A DNA stretch of 42,321 bases from Bacteroidales bacterium (GCA_015061185.1 SUWZ01000029.1:1-42321), one strand, 5' to 3'. Positions 27,054 to 36,256 are shown, counted from the first letter of the stretch. Translations and numbers: made by a program. Notes: generated by a model not told the origin, from the letters alone.

Positions 27054-28436
27054 ATGTTAACTGTTGAGAAAATAGGAGGAACCTCCATGTCGCAGTTCAA
27101 GGATGTCTTGAACAATATCATTATAGGTAATAGAAGTGGTGCAGATTTGTACAACCGCATTTTTGTTGTTTCTGCATATAATAACGTAACTAACTGGTTG
27201 CTTGAGCATAAAAAGACCGGTGCTCCAGGTATTTATGTTAAATTCTTAAATGATGAGAATTATGCAGAAGCATTAGATGAGTTATGTTTGAAATTAATCG
27301 CTTTGAACCGCAATTACGAGGAGATTAAGTTAGATCAAAAAGTGGCGGATGAGTTTATCATTAATCGTATTGAAAAGGCTAAAAACTATCTTCGTGCTAT
27401 GCACAGTGTTGTTGCATCCGGATATGTAGATCGTAACGACCTCTATTTAGCAGCTCGCGAGATTCTTTCATCTATAGGAGAGGCTCATTCTGCTTTTAAT
27501 TCTGTAAATATCATCAAAAATAATGGTATAGATGCTACCTTTATTGATTTATGTGGTTTTGATGATTCAGAAGCTCTTACAATTGATGAGCGAATTCATA
27601 AGGCTTTTCAAGGTGTTGACTTTTCTAAAACCTTGTGTGTGGCTACCGGTTATACCAAAGGTATAGAAGGTATTATGAGGGCTTTTGATAGAGGTTATTC
27701 TGAGGTTACTTTCTCTAAAATTGCGGTTGATGTTAAGGCGAATGAAGCTGTAATTCATAAAGAGTTTCACCTCTCTTCGGCGGACCCTAATTTGGTGGGA
27801 GCAGCCAACTCTATTCCGGTAGGGTTTACCAATTTTATGGTGGCAGACCAGTTAGCTGATGTCGGTATGGAGGCAATTCACCCCAAAGCATCCAAACCAT
27901 TGGAATTGGCTGGAATTAATATTCGTATCAAAAATACTTTTGAGCCGGAACATCCGGGTACTTTGATTTCTAAAGATTATGTGGCTAAAGAATCGCGAAT
28001 TGAAATTGTTTCAGGTACAGATAAAGTTTTGGCTGTAGAAGTTCACGATCCAATGATGGTGGGTGAAGTTGGGTTTGACTTAAGAATTATGAAGGTATTT
28101 GAAAAGCATGGTGTAAGTTATATCTTGAAATCTACTAATGCTAATAGCATTACTATGGTTATTTGGGATAAGCCAAAATCTGCCGGTTTAATTAAGGAGT
28201 TAAAGAATGTCTTCTATCAGGTGACGGTCAAAGAGGTTGCATTGGTTTGTTGTATGGGTACTAATATTGCTCATCCTGGATTCTTGTATAAGGCGGCAAA
28301 GGCTTTGTGTGATAATCATATAAATATCGAGTGTTTTGCTCAATCTTTACGTCAAGTTAACATGCAATTTGTAATTTGCAGAGATGGGTATTCTGATGCT
28401 ATTAAAGCTCTTAATAGTGCTCTTTGTATCGAATAG
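27054..28436 (+). CDS. Aspartate kinase, ectoine-type (Ask_Ect-like) subgroup
   Basis: A 460-residue aspartokinase (L-aspartate to 4-phospho-L-aspartate, first step of the Lys/Thr/Met pathway). The opening LTVEKIGGTSMSQF differs from the usual KFGGTSV and resembles the specialised aspartokinases of ectoine clusters. Substrate-site segments are visible: VATGYTKGIEGI near 198-209, RGYSEVTFSKIAVDVKANE, and MEAIHPKASKPLELAGI near 274-290. Two C-terminal ACT domains (about 320-385 and 395-460) imply allosteric control by an end product. No ectABC genes are adjacent and the gene stands alone with its own promoter and terminator, so general amino-acid synthesis is the more likely role. Confidence 0.85.
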   Translation: MLTVEKIGGTSMSQFKDVLNNIIIGNRSGADLYNRIFVVSAYNNVTNWLLEHKKTGAPGIYVKFLNDENYAEALDELCLKLIALNRNYEEIKLDQKVADEFIINRIEKAKNYLRAMHSVVASGYVDRNDLYLAAREILSSIGEAHSAFNSVNIIKNNGIDATFIDLCGFDDSEALTIDERIHKAFQGVDFSKTLCVATGYTKGIEGIMRAFDRGYSEVTFSKIAVDVKANEAVIHKEFHLSSADPNLVGAANSIPVGFTNFMVADQLADVGMEAIHPKASKPLELAGINIRIKNTFEPEHPGTLISKDYVAKESRIEIVSGTDKVLAVEVHDPMMVGEVGFDLRIMKVFEKHGVSYILKSTNANSITMVIWDKPKSAGLIKELKNVFYQVTVKEVALVCCMGTNIAHPGFLYKAAKALCDNHINIECFAQSLRQVNMQFVICRDGYSDAIKALNSALCIE

Positions 28437-28505
28437 TCTTAGAAGCTATAAAACTTATTCTGAGTTAATTAAATTTTTTCCTTTCGTTAGGAAATTGTAT
28501 ATATT

Positions 28506-28559
28506 AAGGCTACTTTTGAATTGTATTTTTTAAAGTACGAAATCAAAAGTAGCCTTTAA
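28506..28559. terminator. Bidirectional terminator between aspartokinase and sodA/B
   Basis: A 14-bp perfect stem (AAGGCTACTTTTGA at 28506-28519 against its complement ending near 28557) followed by TTTAATTTTT on the plus strand and an AT-rich tail on the other. It serves both convergent genes. Confidence 0.85.
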
Positions 28560-28576
28560 TTTTTAATCGACTGTTA

Positions 28577-29170
28577 TTAATTGCTTACGTAGCGTTTTTC
28601 TACGATTCGCCAATCTACAATATTCCATAAATTGCTAAGGTGTTTCTTGCGATCGTTTTGATAATCGAGATAGTAGGCGTGTTCCCATACGTCAAATGTT
28701 AGCAATGGTATTTTCCCATTCGTCAATGGAGTGTCTCCATTTTTTGTTTGCAGAATCTCAAGAAATCCATCTTTATTTTGGCATAGCCATACCCAGCCGG
28801 AGCCAAACAGTGAGACTCCCTGAGCGACAAATGTTTCTTGGAATGCTTCTATTGTTTCCCATTGGTCGCAGATTGCTTTGTAAAGTAGAGAGTCCGGTGA
28901 TGGACCATTTCCTCCTTTCGGAGAAAAAGAGAAGAAGTAGAAGTTGTGATTCCATACTTGAGCTGCATTGTTGTATAGAACTCCTTCTGCGTTCAGTAGG
29001 ATGTCTGTCATTGTATGGTAATCGCTATATTTTTCGTCCTCCAACAATTTATTTGTATTGTTAATGTAAGTTTGAAGGTGTTTCCCATGATGGAACTTTA
29101 ATGTTTTAGCTGAGATATAAGGTTCCAATGCATTGGGAGAGTAGGGTAGATCAGTTAATGCTATCTTCAT
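28577..29170 (-). CDS. Superoxide dismutase, Fe/Mn type
   Basis: A 197-residue Fe/Mn superoxide dismutase counted from the ATG at 29170 (MKIALTDLPYSPNALEPYIS, the usual N-terminus). Metal ligands are H27, H75, D160 (LTFDVWEHAYY) and H164. The open frame extends upstream to 29326, but those 52 residues have no counterpart in the family, so I used the internal start; the ATG at 29176 is the alternative. The GGNGPSPDSLL and GSGWVWL segments are typical. Fe versus Mn use cannot be decided from the sequence; many Bacteroidales enzymes are cambialistic. It acts in the cytosol against superoxide on oxygen exposure. Confidence 0.92.
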   Translation of the reverse strand: MKIALTDLPYSPNALEPYISAKTLKFHHGKHLQTYINNTNKLLEDEKYSDYHTMTDILLNAEGVLYNNAAQVWNHNFYFFSFSPKGGNGPSPDSLLYKAICDQWETIEAFQETFVAQGVSLFGSGWVWLCQNKDGFLEILQTKNGDTPLTNGKIPLLTFDVWEHAYYLDYQNDRKKHLSNLWNIVDWRIVEKRYVSN

Positions 29171-29334
29171 ATTCATATATATTATGGTTTCATTTAGTAT
29201 AACATCGTCTTTTTCTAATTGTTTATTGTAAATTGTTTCTTTTACATTAGGGCTAAGGATTAGCAGATGTAACGATTTGTTATTGGAAAAGTTAACTATA
29301 TATGAAAATTTGTTATTAATGACCACCCTATAAA

Positions 29335-29366
29335 AGAATCGGGCGTACTATAGTACACCCGATTCT
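29335..29366 (-). terminator. Terminator of the TonB gene
   Basis: Stem AGAATCGGG/CCCGATTCT with an inner GTAC-type extension, followed on the minus strand by TTTTAT, 23 bases after the TonB stop. Confidence 0.8.
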
Positions 29367-29388
29367 GTATATTTAGAAGAGATAATTC

Positions 29389-30069
29389 TTATTTAAATTT
29401 AAACATTACAGGAAGAGTAAATCTTGAACGTACTGTTTTACCACGTTGTTCAGCAGGAACCCATTTAGGCATTTTCTTAACAACGCGGATAGCCTCTTCG
29501 TCAAGGATAGGATCCACACCACGAGTAACCTTTACGTCTTGGATAGAACCATCTCTATTTACAACGAATTGAACAAACACGCGACCTTGTACATTGTTGT
29601 CAATTGCAATTTGAGGGTAAACCAACTCTTTTCTCAAGAACTCCATCAATTTTGCATTACCACCAGGGAAACTTGCCATTTTTTCTACCACTTGGAAGAT
29701 TTCCTCTTCTGCTTCCTCTTCTTCTTGAACATCCATTGGAGTAAATTCAATAGCCTCTTCTGTTGATTGTTCTTGAATATCAACTGTAGCAGTTGTTTCA
29801 ACCTCGTCACTTACCACTTTCAACACTTGTTGTACCACCTCTTTAGGTTTTTCAATCTTTTCAGGAGGAGTCTCGATTTGAGTGGTTTGAGGAATAATCA
29901 AATCCTCACTTTGATTGATGAATGTGTCTTCGACTTCATGGACGGTTACCTCTGTGTTTGTCCATTCAAAACAAATGTAAGTGAATCCGAATGCAAGAAC
30001 GAATCCAATCAAAATAAACATTGAACGTTTATTTTCTAAGTCTGCCTTAGGAGATTTTTTTATTTCCAT
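29389..30069 (-). CDS. Energy transducer TonB
   Basis: A 226-residue TonB protein that couples inner-membrane proton-motive force to outer-membrane TonB-dependent transporters. A cytosolic N-terminus is followed by one membrane helix at about 16-34, a Pro/Glu/Val-rich periplasmic linker at ~70-130 and a C-terminal TonB domain at ~147-226 (FPGGNAKLMEFLRKELVYPQ, GRVFVQFVVNRDGSI, PKWVPAEQRGKTVRSRFTLP). No exbBD or transporter gene is adjacent, so it is a stand-alone TonB paralogue, as is common in Bacteroidota. Confidence 0.95.
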   Translation of the reverse strand: MEIKKSPKADLENKRSMFILIGFVLAFGFTYICFEWTNTEVTVHEVEDTFINQSEDLIIPQTTQIETPPEKIEKPKEVVQQVLKVVSDEVETTATVDIQEQSTEEAIEFTPMDVQEEEEAEEEIFQVVEKMASFPGGNAKLMEFLRKELVYPQIAIDNNVQGRVFVQFVVNRDGSIQDVKVTRGVDPILDEEAIRVVKKMPKWVPAEQRGKTVRSRFTLPVMFKFK

Positions 30070-30117
30070 CTCTTAATGATATTTTTGAATAATTATACTT
30101 TTACTATTTTCTGAACG

Positions 30118-30125
30118 CAAATGTA
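30118..30125 (-). promoter_or_regulatory. -7 box of the TonB promoter
   Basis: Reads TACATTTG on the minus strand, an exact TAnnTTTG, giving a leader of about 40 bases before the TonB ATG at 30069. Confidence 0.6.
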
Positions 30126-30314
30126 ACATAAAATTTTTGAAGTTGCTTGTATTTTTCTCTTTTTTTTCTTCCTATAAACAATAATTTCTTGTTTCAATTG
30201 TTTCGGTTGATTTGAAATTGTTGTTTAAGAATCTGTTTTAGTTTTCATTTATATTGTTTTAGTCAATCAGAAAGGGTATTCTAAATACTTAAATTAAAGC
30301 AACATAATAAGAAA

Positions 30315-30343
30315 CGTGTTCGTACTTTTGGGATACGAACACG
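30315..30343 (-). terminator. Terminator of the dipeptidyl peptidase gene
   Basis: A perfect 10-bp stem CGTGTTCGTA/TACGAACACG with a 9-base loop, followed on the minus strand by TTTCTTATT. It lies about 55 bases after the stop. The remaining sequence of this 328-base gap is AT-rich and, besides the TonB promoter, holds nothing recognisable. Confidence 0.8.
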
Positions 30344-30397
30344 CACTTATACAAACTTTAATAAATAATTAATAGAAATCACCCTATAGGACCTACA

Positions 30398-32443
30398 TTA
30401 ATTTAATGCAGGTAGGTGAGAGTGATTTTTACTATATCTTAGCATTTGTTCAACAAAATTTTCATCGTAAGAAACCTCCACATCAACCAATTTATCTCCA
30501 TCATAAATTGGTTTGTAAACAGGATTTACAAAACCTTTGTATGGGGCTAAATTTAAACGTGCATATCTATCTTTAATCTCTTTATGCAAATTTTGATCCA
30601 CTTTTACCGCATACTTTTCAACTAACTCTTTTGCAGCTTCAAAATCACCTTCTGATTTGATTCGTTGTATTTCTGCTAAGAGATTTCCGATTAGGTCTCT
30701 CATTTTTTTGTAATCATTTATCACTACAAATGATTTTCCATCTCTCTCCTTGATTTCCACAACCTTATCTTTTTCTCCTTTCTCAAAGACCCAACGTGCA
30801 ATCAATTGTCTGTTTCTCATGTGAGATTCTTCTATGTTGTTTCCCAATTCAATTCTTGTTAGTTGAGTCATCAAACCATTCATCATATATTTATAATACT
30901 CAGCCTTATAAGCATCTTCATTCGGTAATAGTCCTAACTCTACCATTTTTTCATCTGCTGCATAGTAGAGTCCGAATAAATCAGCACGAGCCTCTTCTAT
31001 GGTTGCACCATACGCACGGAGTGCGTCTTGACTAACACCAGGGAGAAGTTTTCCAGAACCATGTCCTAAGCATTCATGCAAGTCGGTATGCAAATTATCA
31101 GCTTGAAAGCCATATTTTTCGATTAACTCTTTTTCTGTATCACTCCAAACAAACTCGTCAGAAAATCCATTGCCCAAACTTGCTTTGTCGTATGCATCTG
31201 TAATATTTTCAATTGTTACAGATTTTGATCCATGCATTTGGCGAATCCAATTAGCGTTAGGAAGGTTGATGCCGATTGGGGTTGCAGGATGACAATCGCC
31301 TCCCAACATGGCAGCGGTAATTACTTTGGCGGAAACACCGTGTACAGCCTCTTTTTTAAAGCGTGAATCTACAGGGGAGTTATCTTCAAACCATTGAGCA
31401 TTTTCACTGATGATTTCTGTTCTTTTTGTGGCTTCTAAATCTTTGAAATTTACTACGGATTCCCAACTCGCTTTCAGACCTAACGGATCTCCATAGGTTT
31501 CAATGAACCCATTTATGAAGTCGATTCTTGAGTCTAAATCCTTTACCCATAATATACTATATTCATCGAAGGTCAACAAGTCTCCGCTTTCGTAGTAGTC
31601 TATTAAAGAGTTGATAACACGTTGTTGTTCTTCATTTTCTGCCACTTTAGATGCTTTTTCCAACCAATATACTATCTTTTGGATTGCATCACTGTACATT
31701 CCGCCTATTTTCCATGTTTTCTCAACCAAATTTCCATTCTCTTTCATCAATTTGCTGTTCAACCCCCAAGAGATTGGCATAGGGTCATTAGGGTCTTTTT
31801 TGCTATTATAGTATTGATCCACTTCTGCTTCACTGACACCTTCATAATAGTTGTTGGCTGAATTTTTTACTAAGTCGATATCCTCATTTTGATTTACTCG
31901 TTTTGCATAAAGAGTAGAGTCGAAAATTACAGGTTTTATAGCTGCAATCAATTTTTCCACACTATTGTCGTATGCTTGAATGGGTAATGTGTTTGAAGGA
32001 AGTGTGCGAACAGTTGTTTCGAAGAAACTTTCTGAAAATTCAGGTGTAAACTTATCGGTAGCATAATGATGGTGAATACCATTGGAAAACCAGACTCTTT
32101 TTAGATAACATTCCAATGCTAAAAACTCTTTATCATTCCGATCCCCTTTATAATTTTCATAAATGGCTTCCAATGTTTTACGAATAGTGAGGTTGTATTT
32201 GTTGTTTTGGTCATACAAAATATCTCGCCCCTCTAATGCAGCCTGAGAAAGATAGTAGATAAGTTCCTTTTGTTTTAGGCTTAAATCTTCAAATCCGGGA
32301 ACTTTATATCGTAATACTTCTATATCGGCAAAGCGATCTACTGAATAGACAAAGTTGTCTGTCTTAGGTGTTGCAATCTCCTTTTCTGAGCAGGAGTTTA
32401 GTGTTAAGATTGACATAGTTGCTATAATTATTTTATGTTTCAT
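30398..32443 (-). CDS. Dipeptidyl peptidase III (M49), lipoprotein form
   Basis: A 681-residue zinc peptidase of family M49, which releases dipeptides from peptide N-termini. The zinc motif is HECLGH at 456-461 with the second part EEARAD at 483-488, matching the HExxGH...EExRA(E/D) pattern unique to M49. The N-terminus MKHKIIIATMSILTLNSC has a lipobox with C18, so it is likely a periplasmic or surface lipoprotein, as in Bacteroides and Porphyromonas, and not cytosolic as in eukaryotes. A role in peptide scavenging is likely. It follows the unknown secreted protein by 8 bp and ends the rimM gene run. Confidence 0.93.
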   Translation of the reverse strand: MKHKIIIATMSILTLNSCSEKEIATPKTDNFVYSVDRFADIEVLRYKVPGFEDLSLKQKELIYYLSQAALEGRDILYDQNNKYNLTIRKTLEAIYENYKGDRNDKEFLALECYLKRVWFSNGIHHHYATDKFTPEFSESFFETTVRTLPSNTLPIQAYDNSVEKLIAAIKPVIFDSTLYAKRVNQNEDIDLVKNSANNYYEGVSEAEVDQYYNSKKDPNDPMPISWGLNSKLMKENGNLVEKTWKIGGMYSDAIQKIVYWLEKASKVAENEEQQRVINSLIDYYESGDLLTFDEYSILWVKDLDSRIDFINGFIETYGDPLGLKASWESVVNFKDLEATKRTEIISENAQWFEDNSPVDSRFKKEAVHGVSAKVITAAMLGGDCHPATPIGINLPNANWIRQMHGSKSVTIENITDAYDKASLGNGFSDEFVWSDTEKELIEKYGFQADNLHTDLHECLGHGSGKLLPGVSQDALRAYGATIEEARADLFGLYYAADEKMVELGLLPNEDAYKAEYYKYMMNGLMTQLTRIELGNNIEESHMRNRQLIARWVFEKGEKDKVVEIKERDGKSFVVINDYKKMRDLIGNLLAEIQRIKSEGDFEAAKELVEKYAVKVDQNLHKEIKDRYARLNLAPYKGFVNPVYKPIYDGDKLVDVEVSYDENFVEQMLRYSKNHSHLPALN

Positions 32444-32451
32444 ATTTTTTA

Positions 32452-33384
32452 TTATTTGTTTCTTGCATCAATATTTTCTTCAAATCTCCACCCCCCTTTT
32501 TTCTCTATTCGATAGGCATCATAAGTAAAATCAGGTCCGTAATAGGCTTTTATTCCTTGATACATTGGCTCAATAGGAATTAAGTGGTCGAATATTATCA
32601 TGGTGTTGGTATCGTTCATGTTTAGAGTAACTTTTCCCTCCGAAGTGTATTCTAATACAATTCGCGAGAACTTTTTGTTTCCTGTTTCAAAAAGAGGTTT
32701 CCCAAAATAAGACACTCGACCGTTTCGGTCAAAAAATATGGGCTCGATAACTTTGAAGTCGGTGGAAGCGTCATTCCCGGACCAACCCAAGGCTAAATAA
32801 TATTCCTCTTTACGTTGTTTAATTTTTACCACCTTATAGTAAAGTGCGCCATACCAATTTGTTGGCGGAATGTTTTTGTTTTGCATTGGCACGTAAGGTG
32901 TTTCTCTAATTTTTAATGGGGTGGTTATTACCTTTTTTTTCTCTTTCTTTTGGATAAATCCTGCGAAAGCAAAACTTTTATCTTGAAGAGGAAATCCCCA
33001 TGTGTAAATTTTTACTTTCCCGTCATCGGAAAGCACTTTCCCGATATTAGGGAGCTCTTTATAGGGGTTGTCAAAAGATTCAGGGAGTGCTAGAATCTTC
33101 GAAAATAGGGAAATACACTCTTGGTTGATCTTAAGTTTTATGCTATCCGGTTGATTTTGTTTGAGCGTATCCAGCTTGCAAGACAATTGAAGAATGAACT
33201 CGTCTGAAGATTTTGCATTGATTTTTAATGGGATGGTTAGCAATATGAAAAAAGAGCCTGTCAATAGAAGTAGTCTTCCTGTTTTTTGATTTAAATTAGA
33301 ACGAAAACTTACCATCAAGAGGTCGAAATATAACTTTGCGATCTTTTGAATTCGTACGAAATATATGTAACTCTTCGTATTCAT
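32452..33384 (-). CDS. Conserved Bacteroidota secreted protein of unknown function
   Basis: A 310-residue protein with a signal-like hydrophobic segment at about 37-57 (GRLLLLTGSFFILLTIPLKI). A start at the internal ATG near 33315 would give a standard signal peptide. The body has KVKIYTWGFPLQDKSFAF, YYLALGWSGNDASTDFKVIE, and FDHLIPIEPMYQGIKAYYGP-DFTYDAY near the end, blocks I recognise as recurring in Bacteroidota hypothetical proteins without known function. It lies between the RluA-type gene (34 bp) and the dipeptidyl peptidase (8 bp). No catalytic motif was found. Confidence 0.8.
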   Translation of the reverse strand: MNTKSYIYFVRIQKIAKLYFDLLMVSFRSNLNQKTGRLLLLTGSFFILLTIPLKINAKSSDEFILQLSCKLDTLKQNQPDSIKLKINQECISLFSKILALPESFDNPYKELPNIGKVLSDDGKVKIYTWGFPLQDKSFAFAGFIQKKEKKKVITTPLKIRETPYVPMQNKNIPPTNWYGALYYKVVKIKQRKEEYYLALGWSGNDASTDFKVIEPIFFDRNGRVSYFGKPLFETGNKKFSRIVLEYTSEGKVTLNMNDTNTMIIFDHLIPIEPMYQGIKAYYGPDFTYDAYRIEKKGGWRFEENIDARNK

Positions 33385-33418
33385 TAGCCCATAAATTTAC
33401 ATAGAAACGATAATTTTT

Positions 33419-34111
33419 CTAATTTGTTGTGTTTCCAAATTGTTGTTCAAACTCTTTCCAAAGATTATCCTTATTAGGAACAGTTGCTACTAATTCGATA
33501 TTTTCTTTAGAAACGGGGTGTTTAAATTTCAGAGATCTTGCATGCAGACTGATGCCACCATCTTTATTACTTCTCGGGAATCCATATTTTAAGTCACCTT
33601 TTATCGGGCAACCGATATGAGCCAATTGAGCTCTTATTTGGTGATGTCTTCCTGTTTGCAAATTGATTTCCAATAGATAATAATTTTCAGACCTACCGAT
33701 TAATTTCAAAGATAAAGTAGATAATTTAGCCCCATTTTTAGGATTGTTGTAAACGTAAGTCTTATTTTGTTTTTCGTTTCTTAGAAGGTAGTGTGTTAAT
33801 GTCATTTCCTCTTCAGGAGGTCTGTTTTTTACGATAGCCCAATATTTTTTTGTCAAGTTGTGAGTTCTAAACATTTCGTTCAGTCTTTCCAATGCTTTAG
33901 AAGTTTTAGCAAATAAAACCAATCCGCTTACCGGTCTGTCCAAACGATGAGTAACGCCCACGAAGACATTTCCGGGTTTTGCATACTTTACCTTGATAAA
34001 CTCTTTTACCAATTCGGATAATGGTTTGTCGCCGGTTTTGTCCCCCTGTACAATCTCCGAGCAAGTTTTATTTACCGCAATAAGATGATTATCTTCGTAT
34101 ATGACCTCCAT
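33419..34111 (-). CDS. RluA family pseudouridine synthase
   Basis: A 230-residue rRNA/tRNA pseudouridine synthase. The catalytic aspartate is D58 in VTHRLDRPVSGLVLFAKT, and the conserved LLEINLQTGRHHQIRAQLAHIGCPIKGD follows near 148-175. There is no N-terminal S4 domain, as in the small RluA/TruC-like forms, so the target (23S rRNA or tRNA) cannot be named. It is part of an RNA-modification cluster with rlmB (63 bp upstream) and rimM. Confidence 0.94.
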   Translation of the reverse strand: MEVIYEDNHLIAVNKTCSEIVQGDKTGDKPLSELVKEFIKVKYAKPGNVFVGVTHRLDRPVSGLVLFAKTSKALERLNEMFRTHNLTKKYWAIVKNRPPEEEMTLTHYLLRNEKQNKTYVYNNPKNGAKLSTLSLKLIGRSENYYLLEINLQTGRHHQIRAQLAHIGCPIKGDLKYGFPRSNKDGGISLHARSLKFKHPVSKENIELVATVPNKDNLWKEFEQQFGNTTN

Positions 34112-34174
34112 ATTTTACTCCTTTATTCAATATTTATGTCATTCCAATGAATGCGTATGACACACCAATCAAAA

Positions 34175-34921
34175 TTAAACTTGTGACATTCGTTGTTTTA
34201 CACCTTCGTAAATCATTATTCCAGCGGCCACAGAAACATTTAGGGAGGATATATTTCCTTTGATTGGGATGGAAACCATTTCATCGCATAAACGGAGAAT
34301 TTCCGGAGAAACCCCTTTGTCTTCGGCTCCCATAACGATTGCAACCGGGTCATAAAGGTTTGCCTCTGTATAGTTTTTGTTGCCTTTTTCACTTGCAACA
34401 ACAATCCTTATTCCGCATTGTTTTAAGAATTTCAGAGCAGAAACCAAGTTGCTTTCTTTACAAACCGGTAATGTATGTAATGCACCTGCAGAAGTTTTGA
34501 CGGCATCAGCATTAACACTTGCTCCGCCTTTAACTGGAATTACTATAGCATCAACTCCTCCACATTCGCAAGTACGAGCAATGGCACCAAAGTTTCTTAC
34601 ATCTGTAACCCCATCTAGAACAACGAAGAAAGGTGTTTTCCCCTCTTCATATAACGTTGGAACAATGTCTGAAACCAACTGATAGGTAGTTTGACTTACA
34701 AATGCAATGGCTCCTTGATGATTTTTGTGGGTATAGCGGTTTAGTCGTTCTAATGGTACACGTTGTACTTGAATGTGACTAAAACCTTTTATCGCATTAA
34801 ATAATTCTTTGGCCAACTCGCTTTGCATATCATTCTTCAGAATGATTTTGTCTATTTGTTTATCCGATTTTATTGCCTCAATGATGGCGCGAATGCCAAA
34901 TATCATTTCATTTTCTTTCAT
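34175..34921 (-). CDS. rlmB: 23S rRNA 2'-O-ribose methyltransferase RlmB (TrmH/SpoU family)
   Basis: A 248-residue SpoU-type enzyme; RlmB methylates the 2'-O of G2251 in 23S rRNA. An L30e-like substrate-binding domain at 1-75 (MIFGIRAIIEAIKS) precedes the knotted SAM domain with NFGAIARTCECGGVDAIVIP near 110-129, IVMGAEDKGVSPEILRLCD near 193-211 and IPIKGNISSLNVSVAAGI near 216-233. It is 10 bp downstream of rimM, consistent with co-transcription. Confidence 0.93.
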   Translation of the reverse strand: MKENEMIFGIRAIIEAIKSDKQIDKIILKNDMQSELAKELFNAIKGFSHIQVQRVPLERLNRYTHKNHQGAIAFVSQTTYQLVSDIVPTLYEEGKTPFFVVLDGVTDVRNFGAIARTCECGGVDAIVIPVKGGASVNADAVKTSAGALHTLPVCKESNLVSALKFLKQCGIRIVVASEKGNKNYTEANLYDPVAIVMGAEDKGVSPEILRLCDEMVSIPIKGNISSLNVSVAAGIMIYEGVKQRMSQV

Positions 34922-34931
34922 GTCATTTATG

Positions 34932-35459
34932 TTAAAGTGAAAGTAAGCCTTCTGGCAAACTCATTATTATTTTTTTTCTTTGTTCGTCAATATTAACAAC
35001 AAAATCGTCTGACGCAGGAATAATCAACTCGTTTTTATTCTTATCATGTAACAAGAATAGAACATTTTCTGTTGTGTCATCAATGTCAACAACCTCGCCA
35101 ATGAATTGCTCCTCTTCAGTAAAAATTGAAAAACCTATAAAGTAACTATTACCTTCCAACTCTGATGCGTCTATTCCCTCCGTAAGGAATTTTTTATGGA
35201 TGTAAATATCTCTTTTGATTAACTCTTTAGCATCCATTTCATTTTCTATCCCTTTTAGGGAAAATAGGTAGGTGTTCTCATTTTTATATCGATACTCTTC
35301 AATAAAAAATGGAATGAATATACCATCCGTTTCGGCTACTATATAGGGAGTTTCACACTCTTCGAATAGCTCAGAATTTACGTCGATCTCTAATTCGCCA
35401 TTCAATCCATGCGATTTAGTGATTTTACCAATATGTACTAATTCTTCCCTTGCTATCAT
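34932..35459 (-). CDS. rimM: Ribosome maturation factor RimM
   Basis: A 175-residue RimM, which binds ribosomal protein S19 and helps mature the 30S head. The N-terminal barrel opens with HIGKITKSHGLNGELEI (12-28). The C-terminal PRC-barrel has GNSYFIGFSIFTEEEQFIGEVVDI near 103-126 and closes with ELIIPASDDFVVNIDEQRKK. It is the first gene of the run to dipeptidyl peptidase III. In many bacteria rimM is next to rpsP and trmD; here it is next to rlmB and an RluA-type gene. Confidence 0.94.
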   Translation of the reverse strand: MIAREELVHIGKITKSHGLNGELEIDVNSELFEECETPYIVAETDGIFIPFFIEEYRYKNENTYLFSLKGIENEMDAKELIKRDIYIHKKFLTEGIDASELEGNSYFIGFSIFTEEEQFIGEVVDIDDTTENVLFLLHDKNKNELIIPASDDFVVNIDEQRKKIIMSLPEGLLSL

Positions 35460-35482
35460 AATTTATGATTGGTTTATTTTGC

Positions 35483-35490
35483 AAATTTAG
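35483..35490 (-). promoter_or_regulatory. -7 box of the rimM operon promoter
   Basis: TAAATTTG on the minus strand fits TAnnTTTG and lies 24 bases before the rimM ATG. Confidence 0.55.
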
Positions 35491-35676
35491 TTTCTTTTAA
35501 TCAAAATATGAAATTTTAGGACTGAATAGATGGTTTATTCTTTAAATTTATTATAGGGTAAGTTTAAGAGAAATATTACCTAAATTATTTTCTTTCGTGA
35601 GGCTATAGGTCTATTTCAATTTCAATGTTTACAGAAAATGTTTTTTTTGATATTTTTTTATTTTTAAAGATATTTT

Positions 35677-35710
35677 TTTGTGGTTTATTCTATTTTTAAT
35701 ATTATATTTG
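35677..35710 (+). promoter_or_regulatory. Strong promoter of an orphan small transcript
   Basis: TTTG at 35677-35680, a 22-base spacer and TATATTTG at 35703-35710, close to the Bacteroidota TTTG-N19-22-TAnnTTTG consensus, with no gene directly behind it. Confidence 0.7.
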
Positions 35711-35716
35711 CAAAAT

Positions 35717-35828
35717 CAATGATGAAGATTGTTGATTTAAAGTGTAATAATGGTTTTTTGGTAATGAACTTTAATTATGAAAATCTACTGTTTTGGGAAG
35801 AACTTAGGTTCTTCTCAAAACATTTTTT
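35717..35828 (+). ncRNA. Candidate orphan small RNA, about 112 bases
   Basis: Transcription from the promoter at 35677-35710 would start near 35717 and meet a terminator 73-112 bases later: stem TGTTTTGGGAAGAAC at 35789-35803, loop TTAG, complementary arm at 35808-35822 (one G-T pair) and TTTTTT at 35823-35828. A 65-codon frame crosses the region but runs through the promoter and terminator, so a protein is unlikely. The length fits a regulatory small RNA. The family is not recognised. Confidence 0.6.
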
Positions 35829-36256
35829 GATAATCCCTGAATTTAATAAATTCAAAAATCTGCGAAATAAATTTTAGCCTGTACTTTTTTAATTGTTCTT
35901 TCTACAAAATTTGAGTTGTGTTCTTTTTTTGGGTGATGTTCTATACTTGAAATAATCATTCATCCTAAATTTGTTAACACTTGGTTTGATACACCCTTGT
36001 GAATTATACTAAATCAGAATTGAACCATATATGAATAGTTGGGTATGGTTAATTTTATTGAAGGTGTATTTAGAGTATTCTATATTATTATATATTGATG
36101 AATTTTACTTTGTTTGTCAAAGTTGGGATTGTCATTTTTTTTTAATTTTATGTAGGGTAGTTGGAAATGTTGCTTTTTTCGATGGAATGGGATAATTTTG
36201 AATTTAATTTCCATGCAAATGAATTTTTATTCTATGCTTTCAATGATTTTTTAGTT

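Noticed and set aside
28577-29326. Superoxide dismutase starting at 29326
   Set aside because: The extra 52 residues have no family counterpart and no signal peptide; the internal ATG at 29170 gives the standard N-terminus.
35680-35877. A 65-codon plus-strand frame
   Set aside because: It contains a promoter -7 box and a strong terminator stem, so it cannot be a normal gene.
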